Shown piece after piece: positions 34,974 to 46,916 of a stretch of 64,000 bases of DNA. Under the pieces are notes generated by a model. That model made no database searches, was not told the DNA's origin, and saw only the letters and a program-made list of their open reading frames with translations. A program made the position numbers and the translations under genes. The DNA comes from Plenodomus lindquistii (taxonomy: Eukaryota; Ascomycota; Dothideomycetes; Pleosporales; Leptosphaeriaceae). Where the stretch lies: the NCBI GenBank assembly GCA_025504975.1, contig JANUWI010000006.1:372001-436000 (forward strand), written 5' to 3'. Numbering within the stretch: position 1 is the first letter of the stretch; every line of letters starts with the position of its first letter.

Positions 34974-37168
34974 ATGCTGAGCTGCCGCGCCTGTTTGCGG
35001 CAACATGTGCAGGCTCGCAACGTGCCACTGCTAGCACAGAACGGGGCCCGCCTGTTCTCCATACGCCAGGGCGGCCGCCGCCAAGTGGGCGACCCGGACG
35101 ATGGACCGCGCCCCAAAGAGGACCGTTGGAAGCGGTCCGAAGTGGCTGCCAACGTGAGGAGGCGCGAGTTTGCTGCGCTGCGGAACCAGCCCCAACAGCC
35201 GGCACAGGACGAGACACCCAATCTTGCGCGCCTAGGCCCCCGCGACCCGCGCGTGTCGGAGACAGACTGGAACAGGAGGAAGCGGGAACTGCGCTATCTG
35301 CAGGATCCCCTGGAGCTGGCCGAGTTTGTCTCCAAGGAACTGCGCAAGGACAAAGTCGACGAGATGCTGCAGCTCGTCATCATGGCGAGCCACTCGATGG
35401 AATGCGTCGTGAGCTGGAACCACATCGTCGACTACTACCTCACCAAGGGAAGGGTCAATGATGCCCTCAAAGTGTACAACGATGTACGTCTGCCAGGGAA
35501 AAGTGCTTGCACATGCATGCTGACACACAGGCCCAGATGAAGAAGCGTGCACAGTTCCCAGACGCCTACACCTACACCATCCTCCTGCGCGGCCTCTCGG
35601 AGAACGCCCACCTCTCCGGCGTGCTCAGCAAAGCCCTCTCCATCTACCACTCGCTCTCTGCCCCCAACTCACGAGTCGAACCCTCCATCATACACACAAA
35701 TGCTGCACTACGCGTGTGCGCGAGAGCTATGGACATGGATGCGCTGTGGGGCATTGCAGGCAAAATACCCGAAAACGGTCCTGCAGCGGCAAATGCAAGG
35801 ACATACCTCACCATTATCAATGCTCTCAGACAGAGTTTGTTGCTCAACGGACCCAGAGGAGAGTCGGCCGAGGCGGCTGCTCGCAGAAAGGACCGCGGCA
35901 TCATGGAGGCACGCCGAATGTGGGAGGGAATTGTAGGGCGATGGAGGAGCGCAGATCTGATCATTGATGAGGAACTCATCTGTGCAATGGGACGACTACT
36001 GCTCGCTGGCGCCCGACCGCGGGACTGGGACGATGTCTTGTCACTCGTTGAACAGACCATGGACGTTCCTCGATTCGTGCCGCGACTAGGCACAGAAGAG
36101 CGCCAGCTAGCAGGAGTCCCACGGCTACGCGCACCGAATGTACCCCAGCAGCTTCGCTACGATGACGATCACCTGTCCCCCGATAGCAAGGGAATGCGGG
36201 GTGACGAGTTTCTTGCTGTTAAGCCTCAAGGCATAAGCGGCATGGTGCCAAGTGCCCTGTCATACGTCCGGCCTGGCAACAACACCCTCACCCTTGTCCA
36301 AGAAGTCTGCCTGAAGACGGTAGCGAGCAAAGCTTCCGAGGAGTACTGGGATGCACTGACCGATCCTGGTACCTACAATGTGGTTCCCGACCTCGCTAGT
36401 CTCCACATGCGTCTGCGCAATATACGCTTAGCACGAGCTTCGGGTCAAGCTGTCAAGCTCATACAAGAGCAGATGGTCGATCAAGGTATCAAACCGCGAC
36501 CAGGTACCTATAGGATCGCCATGAGCGCATGCTTTCGCGACAAGAATAACCACAACTCATTGAACCACGGTTTCCAGATCCTGAACATGATGCTAAAATT
36601 CCAAGAAGACGTAGACGCGAAGGCTGTTTACATGTTTGCAGAACTCGCTGTGAAATTCCCTCTCGCCAAAGGATCAGACCTCGTGGATGCGCTTACTATT
36701 CTCAACCCCATTGTTCGAAACATTCGCCTGCAGCTCGGCGTAGGCGGTCAAACGCTTGGTAATCGAGGAGTCGGCGCAACATATCTCAAGGGCGAAGAGC
36801 GTCAAGATGCCATCGCTGCGCTTCGTAAGATACATGGAGTCTACGATCGGTTGCTGTTTTCGAATCTTGTAGAAGAGAGTCAGAAGGCACCTTTCAAGGC
36901 CGAGAAAGTAAGACTCGCAGCGTTCATCAATAGGGTACTCTTCAATCACGGTGATGGTCAGTCGCCAGCTTCAAAGGCAGCACTTGATCGGGAACTTGGT
37001 CCTGAAGAAGTGGATGAGCATAACTACCTGAAAAAAGAAAAAGAGGAAGCTGGGGAGGAGAAGGTGAAGAAATACGAACGCGAAAAGCCAGACCGTTCAC
37101 CGCGGCCGGAAAAGTACATCAGGCCGAACAAACCTCTCCGTTGGAGACGAAATGGGGAGGCGGGATAG
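34974..37168 (+). CDS. Mitochondrial pentatricopeptide-repeat (PPR) protein
   Basis: Two exons (34974-35483 and 35531-37168, intron 47 bp) encode 715 aa. The N-terminus MLSCRACLRQHVQARNVPLL, with Arg/Cys and no acidic residue, looks like a mitochondrial targeting peptide. PPR-like helical pairs follow from about residue 145: SWNHIVDYYLTKGRVNDALK, then DAYTYTILLRGLSENAHLSG, and later a repeat with TYRIAMSACFRDKNNHNS. The C-terminal 100 residues are charged (EEKVKKYEREKPDRSPRPEK). PPR proteins bind single-stranded RNA and act in mitochondrial mRNA stability, processing or translation, or sit on the mitoribosome. I cannot assign the specific orthologue. Confidence 0.83.
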
Positions 37169-37594
37169 GATTACAAGGTCGAAGTACACTGGCACAGGAT
37201 GTCATTGATATTTCGGTAAAGCAAGGGCACAAGTCACTGTATGATATAACTGTACATTTCTTGACCGAAACGTTGTTCCACGATGGCCATGACATGACGT
37301 TCCAGGGGTCTTTCACTCAGCGTTTTGGATGGGCCTGTAGGTATTATTATCGATAGTCACATATTAGGAGGGATCTCGCTCCAGGTCAAATAGAGTCACA
37401 AATATGGCCAATTTATTTGATGTAACCAGCATCAAAGGCGAACTAGGGGCCCGTGCACCTTTCCCAATTCTACTCAAACCTCCGCATCTTCGCCGCAACA
37501 CCAGGCGCAACTTGCACCACCTTTTCCCAGAGGCTTCCCACCCGCATTCCCACCCACCATCGCCCGCTGTACCCTCTCCAACATCGCATGCACC
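37169..37594. promoter_or_regulatory. Intergenic region upstream of RTF2
   Basis: About 425 bp between the PPR gene and RTF2, both on the + strand. It presumably holds a 3' UTR and the RTF2 promoter. No further feature was recognised. Confidence 0.4.
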
Positions 37595-38678
37595 ATGGGT
37601 AACGACGGCGGCTCTATACCCAAGCGCCGCGAACTCGTCAAGGAAGCCGCCAAGTCCCTCACCACCGCGCAACTCAAGGAGGCCCTCACCGAACAGCAAG
37701 AATACTCATGGTCCACCGACCCGCTCACGCGCAAACCGCTCGCCGTCCCCGTTGTCTCGGATGCCGCGGGGATTCTCTACAACAAAGACTCCATCATCGA
37801 GTTCTTGCTAAAGGACGATGCGGATGCAGACAAGGCTGAGATGAAGAAGGTGGGCACGGTCAAGGGTGCTGTGGAAGGTGGATTCGCAGAGTTGGGCAAC
37901 TTTGGAGACCGCGTCAAGGGGCTGAAGGATGTAGTCGAGGTCAAGTTCGAGGTTGCGGAGCAGGACGACGGAGCGGAGAGGACGAGGGGAGAAAGGTGGG
38001 TTTGCCCTGTCACGGGGACCGTGTTGGGACCGAGCGCAAAAGCCGTGTACATTGTGCCGTGTGGTCATGCGTTTGCGGGGAGTGTAGTCAAGGAGGTCAA
38101 AGGGAGTGCGTGTTTGACGGTAAGTTCTCTCCCAGGGTATCGACGGCAGAATGGAGGAGACCTTAACTCACTACTGAAGGTCTGAAGAAGCGTGTAGCTA
38201 ATACAAACCCCAGTGCAACGAACCCTACGCCGAAAACGACATCATACCCATTATCCCTTCCATCCCCACAGACATCGCACGCCTGAACCTCCGCGCCAAA
38301 ACTCTCAAGGAGAAAGGCCTCACGCACGCGCTAAAGAAAGCGCCAGGCAGTAAAAAGCGCAAGAAGAACGCTGAAAAAGAAGTCAACGGCGAAACCATCG
38401 CAGGCAGCACCACCGCGACAACTACGTCAACAAAACCTGCCTCTTCGGACGAAGACAAGAAAGCAGAGAAGAAGAACATGTCAGACAATGGCATCAAAAA
38501 CGCTTCCACGGCCTCTTTGACCCGCAAAGTTCTCGCCGAGCAAGAACAACTCAACAAGCGGCGGAAACTCGCGCAAAATGATAATGTGAACAGTCTGTTC
38601 AACAAGAGCGATAGTAGGCCCAATGTGGCGAATAGTGCGGATTACATGACGAGGGGATTCAGCATTGGGAAGAAGTGA
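37595..38678 (+). CDS. RTF2: Replication termination factor 2 (RTF2 family)
   Basis: Two exons (37595-38119 and 38214-38678, intron 94 bp) encode 329 aa. The family signature is at the N-terminus: MGNDGGSIPKRRELVKEA and STDPLTRKPLAVPVVSDAAG, followed by LYNKDSIIEFLL. A RING-like zinc region follows: WVCPVTG, YIVPCGHAFAGSVVKE and CNEPYAENDIIPI; the last is formed across the intron junction (CLT|CNEP). The C-terminal 130 residues are Lys/Ser-rich and end SADYMTRGFSIGKK. In fission yeast Rtf2 stabilises forks paused at the RTS1 barrier and affects splicing; in animals it is removed from stalled forks. The same nuclear role is expected here. Confidence 0.92.
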
Positions 38679-39443
38679 GGTACAAACGGCTGTTGCGGGT
38701 GGTGGAATGCTTTCATGGCGGATAGGGACACTGTACTTCATCGTCACGACAGCGATGGCTTAGATGATTGTACATGGACTGGCGTTATGGCAGGTAGGAT
38801 CCAATTTTGTAGTAGCAGTTGAGATAATCATGGGCTACTTTCCTTGGCCTAATATAATGATACCCTATAGCCAACTTGGACTGTACACTGTCCATGAGTA
38901 ATAGCGAATTTGATCAGGACTGCCGTAACCATCAAGTGTGTGCTCCAGAGTGAACAAATTCACAAGATAGATGACAAGATGAAGCACGGTGGAGGAAATC
39001 ATCACGATTCATACCAACTAGAGCAGAAAACCCTTTGAGATGTTAGAAAAGTGTATTCTAGATGACTATTATTGACAGAGACTTTTCTGAACTTCAACGC
39101 CAGTGGCCCATTATGCCAAATTCGCATGATATCCGGAGCATTCGCATAGAGAACATGACCACCGCTGAGCAGCCGGGATTGGAAAAAGGAGACAAATGCC
39201 AGTCTAATATACGGGCGTGCCATGCTACCTCGTCAAACGTCTGGCCGTGGTGACCAGACCCCAATCTTTCTCGGGGTATCATCGTACATTGGCTGACTGC
39301 GATGTCATGTCGTAGACATGGTACGGCGGCCAAAGAAGTGGAATGCAAAGTGAGTCCGGAAGAAAGAAATTTCTACCCCAACGCCGTACTAGTGAGAGAA
39401 TGCTCATCGACCTTCGGAAGTGATAAGCGGATTTGTTCACTGT
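38679..39443. other. Convergent 3' intergenic region
   Basis: About 765 bp between the RTF2 stop and the stop of DBP2 on the opposite strand. It is less GC-rich than the genes, consistent with two 3' UTRs. Short frames only; no feature was recognised. Confidence 0.45.
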
Positions 39444-41988
39444 TTACCAGCGGCTGTTGCCCATGGGAGCGGCGTTACCTCCACTCCAGCCTGTATTGAA
39501 TATTAGATACGCAGGATCGACAAATCATAGGCCGAACTTACCACCGCGACCTCCACCGCGACCTCCGCCACGGCCACGGCCACCTCCCCAGCGGCCACCG
39601 CCACCGCCGCCGCCACCGTAGCGGGCCATCTCATGGAGACGGGGATCAATCTGCTGCTTGGACTCGGTGAGAATCTGGACGAGATCACGAGCCTGCTTAG
39701 AGTCTGGTACAATTGTTAGCCGTGTCAAAATCCGAGGGAAACCGAATACGTACTTTCTGTGGTGAACAATGTGATCGCAGTTCCGTTAGCGCCAGCACGA
39801 CCAGTACGACCAATGCGGTGGACATAGTCCTCCGAGTTGTTCGGGTAGTCATAGTTGAACACATGGGTAATGTTGCGGACATCTTTGAAAGCAAGGTTAG
39901 TGACTGATAAAGAAAAGAGCAAACGACGACCAAAACTGAGTCGCGTGATCTGCAGTATGTTGCATGCAACCGTCTCTGTGCGCTACAACAAATGTCACGG
40001 CATCAAATTCCAGTGGGGAGGCTGTGGATATCTCCTGGTCCGGAAACCCTTGGAAGAAACTGCGACTTGGGTAAGTCAAGTATCTCAGCTTGCTTCAGTA
40101 GTACCGCGGTAATACCCGAAACAGAAAATAGCGAAGTCTAAAAGCTTCACCAGCGTAACCAAGGATCTCTGGGGATCAGATTCAAGAGTATGCAAGCCCT
40201 GGACGATGTCATGGAAGCGAGTGTAACGAGCGCACAAGACGACCTAAGCAGAGCACAATGGCAGTTCACGCATAGTAGATATTTGGGGGGAGGGGGGAGA
40301 GGGGGAGGGGAAGGGGGAGGGGTTTGTAATCATACCAATACCACGGGATGCTACGTCAGTAGCAACCATGATGGGGCTCTTGCCAGTCTTGAACTCGTTC
40401 AAGACCCAATCGCGCTCGTTTTGTTGCTTGTCGCCGTGGATGGACAGCGCGGGCCATCCGTCCTGGCGAAGGAATCGGGTGATCTCGTCGGCGACACGCT
40501 TGGTACCCGTGAAGATCAAAATCTTGTTCTCCTTGTCGCTCATGATGGTCTCGAGGTGCTTGGCCATGCGGTCGCGCTTCTCGAATTCGGAAACAACCTC
40601 GACGATCTGCTGAATGCGGTGGTTGGCAGAGAGATCCATGGAACCAATATTGACCTGGATCCAATCATTCTGGTAATCGGAAGCCAACTGGCGGACCTCC
40701 TTAGGCCAGGTAGCAGACCACATGCAAGTTTGACGATCTGGGCGAATCTGACCGATGATCTTGCGGATCTGAGGCTCGAAACCCATGTCAAGCATACGAT
40801 CAGCCTCGTCGAGGACGAGGTAGGTGACACGGCGCAGGTTAGTCTTGCCAGCCTCGAGCATATCGATGAGACGTCCAGGTGTAGCAATGCAGACCTCGAC
40901 ACCACGGGCAAGATCGCGTATCTGAGGGCCCTTGGGGACACCTCCGTAAACGCAAGTGTTGCGAATGCGAGAGGATTTTCCAAACTTGCTAATTTCCTGT
41001 TGAATCTGAACCGCAAGCTCGCGAGTGGGGGCGAGGATGAGAACGATAGGACCGTCGCCAGGTGCGAGGAGGGGCTGAGCGTTGATGTGGACAATGGCGG
41101 GCAAGCAGTAGGTGAGCGTCTTGCCGGAACCAGTCTCAGCAACACCAACAACATCGCGACCGGAGAGAGCCATGGGCCATCCCTGAGCCTGGATAGCAGT
41201 GGGCTTCGCGAAGCCTTGTGCCTTGACCTCGTTCATGACGTAGCTAGGGAAACCAGCCTCGTCGAAGGTTGTGACGGGCTTGGGAATGTTCTTGCCCTGG
41301 ACAGTCATCTGGTGCTCCTTGCGATACTCGTCGACCTCGGCGGTAGAGCGAGCAGTGACTGCGGGATCCTCCTTGTAGAAGGACTTCTCGAACTTGGGCA
41401 GTGTATCGAGATCTATTCATCTGTCAGTTGTGCGCAGTCGCAAACCTTGGTTCGTACGTACCCCATTCTTGTTGCTTCAGGCCCTGGCCGAGCTGGGACA
41501 TTCTGTCACCACCGTCACGACCACCGTAACCTCCGCCGCCACCTCCACCGTAGCCTCCGCCACCGTAGCCACCGCCGCCAGAGTAGCCGTTGGAACCGCC
41601 GCCGTAGCCGCCGCTGTGTACATGTTAGCGCAAACTCAGACGTGAGGACAATGTGAAGGAGGGAATTCCACGCTACCGCAGCGAATCGTGGCCGTAACCG
41701 CCTGCTTGACCTACAGCAGCAAGTGAAGCAAGCGCGGCCGCCGAAGTCAAACTGCGCGCAAACGTGGTGAGAAAAGAAAGCGCAGATGGAAGGGGCTGCC
41801 AAAAACCACGACACTGATGCCTGTCCCGCTGTGTGTGGAGGGATATCGTCCTACCCATACGATGTTTGCTGGCTCGTGTAGTCGTGACTGTTGTAGGACC
41901 CATAACCAGCGCTGCTGTGTGCGTACCCGTTCGAGTAGCCACGGCCGCCATCGCGACCGCCGCCGTAACCGCCGCCGCCGTAGGACAT
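39444..41988 (-). CDS. DBP2: ATP-dependent DEAD-box RNA helicase DBP2 (p68 family)
   Basis: Nuclear RNA helicase in mRNP assembly, rRNA processing and mRNA decay. Six exons, 41988-41855, 41613-41462, 41412-40336, 39882-39754, 39703-39542 and 39490-39444, encode 566 aa. The N-terminus is Gly/Tyr-rich (MSYGGGGYGGGRDGG). Helicase motifs in order: PTAIQAQGWPM (Q), AETGSGKT (I), PTRELA (Ia), DEAD (II), SAT (III), ATDVASRGID (V, split by intron 3) and HRIGRTGRAG (VI). The tail is Arg/Gly-rich, and the last exon supplies the family ending GWSGGNAAPMGNSRW. Intron 3 is 453 bp, far longer than the usual 50 bp, and falls in codon 360 immediately after ASRGI. Intron 1 is 241 bp. Splice sites were chosen by motif continuity and phase. 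Confidence 0.93.
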
Positions 41989-42442
41989 GGTGTTGATGTA
42001 GGTGGAGAGGGTGTTCGGTAAGGACCGGTGTCAAAGAAAAACCTGTCGGCTGAAAGGGAGCGTGTTTGGGGGTGTGAGACCGCAAAGATGTGTCAAGTGC
42101 GGGAGGGCGACTGAAGAGTGTGTCGCGTGGGTGTGCAGTCGAGGGGAGAGATGTGAAGGTGAGAGAAGGACGGAGCGACGAGGAAAAAAGACGTCTTTGC
42201 CTCGCCCTGATTGCGCTTGCACCAGTTTTTGTACGCTAACACGCGCTAGCGGCAGGGTCTCTCGCCGAATAGAGGCAGGAGCGCTGGGGCTATCAACCTA
42301 TCGACACGTGACGACCCCAACATTCAGGTGAGCTGGAGGTCCGTCCCATTCTTTGTGCCACCAGCCAGCAGCGTACACGTCAGACTACCACACTACCTAC
42401 TCAGTGGCAAAGTCGAAGAAGGGCCGACGCTGCTGCACATTG
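41989..42442. promoter_or_regulatory. DBP2 promoter region
   Basis: About 450 bp between the DBP2 start and the stop of the THI20-type gene, both on the minus strand. It presumably holds the DBP2 promoter and 5' UTR. No other gene was recognised. Confidence 0.4.
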
Positions 42443-44267
42443 CTACTTCACAAGTCCGCCAGCACGCAGTCCCATGTCCCAGAAACCCCTTTCCATCTGT
42501 CGCAAATTAGCTTTCCGCACTGGCAGACAATGCCGGACACCCAACACTCACATTCGTTGCATGGATAAATATTTGCGCCAGTTCTTCCACTCTCGAGGGC
42601 GACAGCTTGACCGCATGCTTCTCGATCAAATCGGAGCCTCGCATCATTGCCTCACGGTACTCCGCCGCAACGTACTGCTCAATCCACTTCCAGTACCGGC
42701 TGCCAACCCTGACTGTGCTCGGATCTTCATACAGCCGTTTTGCAATCACCCCGTAGCCGACAAGGCATGGCAATAGCGCAATCTGTAAGGCGAGCCAGTC
42801 CTGCGACTGGCCAATGTCGAGGACGTATCGAGTGTAAGCTGTGGTCGCTTGGTCTTCTTCCTCTCGAATGATGTCCTGTTCCGATAGCCCGTACTCCTTG
42901 CAAAACTCAATGTGTAGCTTAATCTCCTCTTGTAGAGTGACTACCTGTTGCACTGACTGGCCAATGTCAGCCAGTGAGCTCGACTTGTATGCCGACAATG
43001 CTGTCGCTCGTGCGAATTGAACCTGTTCTTGTCAGCTCAACACATCCTAGGCAGCTCGCTGCTTCGCGGGCTAGCATACCAAGAACAGATAATCTTGTAC
43101 CAGATAGTACATGAACTTCTCCAGCGGTAGCGTCCCATCGCCCATCTGCTGTACAAAAGCGTGCTTCGTGTACTGCTTCCATGGAACTTGAACATCCTCA
43201 CGATCGAGTAGGTAGGATATGAAAGAGCCAGGAGTGAACGGTAGAACCAACATTGAATGAAAGTGGTTGATCGGGCCGCTTCCTCGTCCAAGATCAATGC
43301 TGGTCTTGATACCCGCCTCAATATAGAGATTCGCCTTTTTGACTGCCTTTGCCATACTCATACCCGCGGCAAGATTGCATGCAATCGCTGATGCGAGCGA
43401 GCACCCTGTGCCATGCGTGTTCCGGCTATGAAGGTATTCACTTTCCATGAGAGCCACACTGCCCTCACCGGCAAGTATGTTCAAGACGACCTCGCGGTCC
43501 TGTTCGCCTTTGCTTACCGATCGCCCCTTCGTGAGCGGCAGATGTCCTCCTTTCAGCAGCACCCACTGCGGACCAAGCTTGTGGAGGCTAGTGGCTATTG
43601 CGACGATATCATCAACAGTTTCCGGATCCCGAATGGACATGCCAGCCATCTTAAGCAGCAGCATTGCCTCGGGCAAATTGGGCGTCAGAATCGTAGTCAA
43701 CGGCAAGAGCTCATCGATCAGAGTTGATACAGCATCTTCGGGCAGTAGTTGAGAACCGGAAGTCGACACCATTACCTGGGTACCGTTTCAGTATTGAATT
43801 GTCTTCAGCAGGATGCGTTAGGAGAGCTTGGTAGCTGAACAACCTACAGGGTCGATTACACTCATCGTGATGTTGTGTCTGCGAATTGCATCTGCAACAA
43901 CTTCGATGGTCTCCGCAGATGCAAGCATGCCTGTTATATATCAGTCAATGTTTCATATCGAAAATGCTATCCTACCAGTCTTGACCACATCGACGCCCAC
44001 ATCATCACAGACAGCGTTGATCTGCTTTCTCACAAATTCTGGCGGCGTGCGGTGAACGTCTTGGACACCAAGCGTATTCTGTGCTGTCAATGCAGTGGTG
44101 GCTGTCATAGCATAATGTCCATGTGCAGCGATGACCTTCTGATCTGCTTCTAGCCCACTGTAGGGTGATCTGTCAGTGGTATGGCTTACGAAAGACAGTT
44201 GCAATCATGCGTACGCCCCACCTGAGCTATCGGAGCCGGCGATTACCAGGATTCGTTTGGTTGTCAT
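42443..44267 (-). CDS. THI20: Bifunctional HMP/HMP-P kinase - TenA-like protein (THI20 type)
   Basis: Thiamine pyrimidine-branch enzyme: an N-terminal ThiD kinase phosphorylates hydroxymethylpyrimidine and its phosphate, and a C-terminal TenA/thiaminase II-like domain salvages the pyrimidine. Six exons, 44267-44215, 44157-43976, 43930-43848, 43775-43080, 43022-42552 and 42496-42443, encode 512 aa. ThiD motifs: ILVIAGSDSSGGAGLEADQK, GHYAMTATTALTAQNT, TILTPNLPEAMLLL and the anion-hole motif THGTGCSLASAIACNLAAG. The TenA part starts near residue 290, with MYYLVQDYLFLVQFARA across intron 4, EFCKEYGLSEQDI, and a last 17-residue exon ERGFWDMGLRAGGLVK. The domain fusion is the usual fungal arrangement. 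No TPP riboswitch was recognised upstream. Confidence 0.93.
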
Positions 44268-44733
44268 GTCAAAATGATGGTAGTGAATATCTTGCTGAGA
44301 TTGCGGATTCGAGGTGGTGGAATCATAGACGACTGGGTTGTACTGTTTTCCTGCCCCACTATTCCGAATACACGCGGGACCTGCGCGAACTCCACGTCAT
44401 CGCATGTAATCTGAGTAGTATACTATAGAGTGATAGTGTTTCCCACTTTGACTATATTGCAAGTCCCTTGGTTGGAACGTTGTAGGACTTCGCTTCTTGT
44501 CTATAAGTCTTCCTCCAGGCAAACGATGGCCGGCTTACAATACTTCTACATTCCAAGGATTCAGATTGATTTTCTTTACAAATATAAAGCCAGCCATTAT
44601 CGATCGGGAAGTGACCTCTTTGGCACACCCATATTCTGACTGAGCTACCACGATCGATGGGAGAGCTCTTGCGACGAATGTATGGACCCCACTAGAGCCC
44701 ACGGAATCCCAACGCTCCGCAGAAGCCACCTGC
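44268..44733. promoter_or_regulatory. THI20 upstream region
   Basis: About 465 bp between the THI20 start and the stop of the F-box gene, both minus-strand. I looked for the conserved TPP-riboswitch core by eye and did not find it on the sense strand. No other feature was seen. Confidence 0.4.
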
Positions 44734-46717
44734 TTAATCATAGTCCCCTTCGAAGTCGGATATGTTTGGATCTTTATGTTGTTAGTATCCATTCCCTTGC
44801 CTATAAGGTGTGCATACCCACCTCGGAACAGCATATACTCCAAAGAACCGCCGATTTTCTCCTTGAGACAATCCTTGATCAACCGTTGATCGCCGTCTCC
44901 CAAGAAGGTTTCGGGATCGGCCATGTCAATGTGGACGCGAATTCCCGAATTTCCTGGCCCAAGTCGGGAGACAAACTCAAGCAGGCCATCGGTGGTAAAC
45001 TTGGAGATACCAGAGAGGGTGACATTTCTAAGGTGCTTCATGCCTGCAAGACTGTCCAGGATATTATCTCTGAGCTCCAGACCGCTCACGTAGAGCTCTT
45101 CTAATAGCACGAGATGCGTGAAGAGGGTAATGAGATGCTCCTCACGAAAGATCTCCGGTAGTATCAACGTAAGTGTCTGTAGCTGTTTCAATTGCTTCAA
45201 CGAGTCGACAAGAGTATCTAGATGATCGCGGAACCTATGGAAGTCAGCTGCTGAAATCTGCCTTCCTGGTATTAAATCAGATGTACTTACATCTCGTCAG
45301 TGTCACCGCTCAAGAACAAGTGCCTGAGTGACGACTGTTGGTGCACAAGTGCTTGATGAAAGTTGGTACGATCTTTGAGAATATACGAGTCGATGTGCAA
45401 GCTACTTAACCGAATTTTCTCTTCGAGTAGCACTGGAGTGACGAGAGCGGCTCCAGATTGGCAATTAAAGAACTCCAAGCTCCGCAGGCTCTCGCACTTC
45501 CTCAACCAGGCAACGGTTTCCAGGAAGGCTTCGTGCTGCGAAGTCTCAAGGTCGTCGGCCTCATGTGTATCGTCGATGCGAAGATTGTTCAACGCAGTAC
45601 AGCCCTGAAGCAGCGATAAATGCGGCAGGGTTTCATTTGTCACGCTGAGTTGAAGATCCTCTAGTGACTGTCCATGATGGTTGAGCGCGAGAAAAGTGTC
45701 TGCACCTACGCGAATGTCGCTGATGGCGTGTAACGTCTTGAGTGAGTTTGGTCTCATCGCCGAAAGGAAGGTAGCGAAAGAATGGTCCGTATCATCAGAT
45801 CTCCAGGTGTAGATCATCAAGGAACTGAACTGTGGGCAGTTATCACGGAGGGCTATGTGGAGTCTCTCATCTTCCAAGGGCTTGCCATCCCAGAGCTCAA
45901 GGGTGGTCAAGCGTGGTAGACGTGGAGTCCACCTAACGAGCGGACCTGAGAGCACTGGAATTTGTTAAGCATAGCTTCGATGATCGCATGATTCGTACGT
46001 GTACTTACGCTCACCGCTGATAGACTCAAGTGTCGGTGTGTGTAGTGTGACAACTGCGCTTGGTCAGCCTTGAGTGTTTCTCGGTTTCTCCTTTGGCGCA
46101 CAGAATACAGTAAGTACCTTCGCCAATCGCATCAATGATATCTGCGTTGTTGAGTCGCGTATACTTCTTCCCTTTGATGTTGGTTCGAGTCTCAGACTTC
46201 TCAAACTGTTTCAAGGGACCTGAGAAGAACTGTCTGTGGACTGTGAGCTTTCACCAGGCACCTTATATGCGGCGAGACACACTTTGAGACCTTGAGTCGA
46301 AATTGATCGTCATCAAGTAGGTTGCCCAGATCACGAAAATCGAGCGACTTGATGTACCGACAGTACGGGAAGAGGCTAGCACCGAGACTGGATGCTATGA
46401 TAGATCTCCACAGTATGGACCACCTCTGGAGCATCAGCAGCTTCGTCGCCGCTGGTAAGCCGTAGAAATCATCTCCGCCACCTCGAACAGGAGCCTGGTG
46501 ATGCGATCTTACAACAACGTGAGTAAGTCTACTCTCATAGGAACGGACTGCAGTTCAGTGGTACATGATCGACTTACCGATACAAGTGTGTCAACGCAGG
46601 GACAGCAAGGATGCGACTTGAACACGCACAATTGAAGAGGGTGTCAAACTGTTCCTGAGCCGCGAGTTCTTCACACAATAAATGTAGGATATCGTCTGGG
46701 AGATATGGCTCGGCCAT
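44734..46717 (-). CDS. F-box protein with leucine-rich repeats
   Basis: Seven exons, 46717-46578, 46507-46283, 46233-46118, 46053-46009, 45954-45291, 45234-44822 and 44771-44734, encode 546 aa. All introns are 49-70 bp. The N-terminus MAEPYLPDDILHLLCEELAA is F-box-like, continuing FNCACSSRILAVPALTHLYR. A conserved fungal block SHHQAPV...LLMLQRWSILWRSIIAS follows. LRR-like repeats come after this: LPRLTTLELWDG, HGQSLEDLQLSV, CTALNNLRIDD, CESLRSLEFFN, LQTLTLILPE and MKHLRNVTLSGISKF. The terminal exon adds the acidic DPNISDFEGDYD. Such proteins are substrate receptors of SCF ubiquitin ligases; the target is unknown. Its start lies only 199 bp from that of divergent RAD9. Confidence 0.85.
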
Positions 46718-46916
46718 ACCGGTCGAATGGATGGTAACAATGTCTAGGGCACTTCACTGTCTTGCGGCGGCCTACGAACATGACGTGGGTGTTGATGGAT
46801 TTCGCGCTAAAACATAGCGCGTTTCCACGCGATCTTCCCGCATTTGGACGTGCCAAAGGCCACAACGTTCCTCGCCACACTACCTGAACACTATGCATGC
46901 AATATGAAGGCGTAGT
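46718..46916. promoter_or_regulatory. Compact divergent promoter F-box gene / RAD9
   Basis: Only 199 bp separate the two divergent start codons, so core promoter elements must be shared or interleaved. No motif was identified with confidence. Confidence 0.5.

Noticed and set aside
39525..39541. Stop codon at 39525 as the end of DBP2
   Set aside because: A GTAAGT donor just before it and an acceptor at 39491-39492 add a last exon encoding the family C-terminus GWSGGNAAPMGNSRW.
44268..44530. TPP riboswitch upstream of the THI20-type gene
   Set aside because: The only CTGAGA-like match is on the wrong strand and the rest of the conserved core is missing.
46170..46190. tRNA-like B box on the + strand near 46182
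   Set aside because: It lies within an exon of the F-box gene and has no cloverleaf around it.
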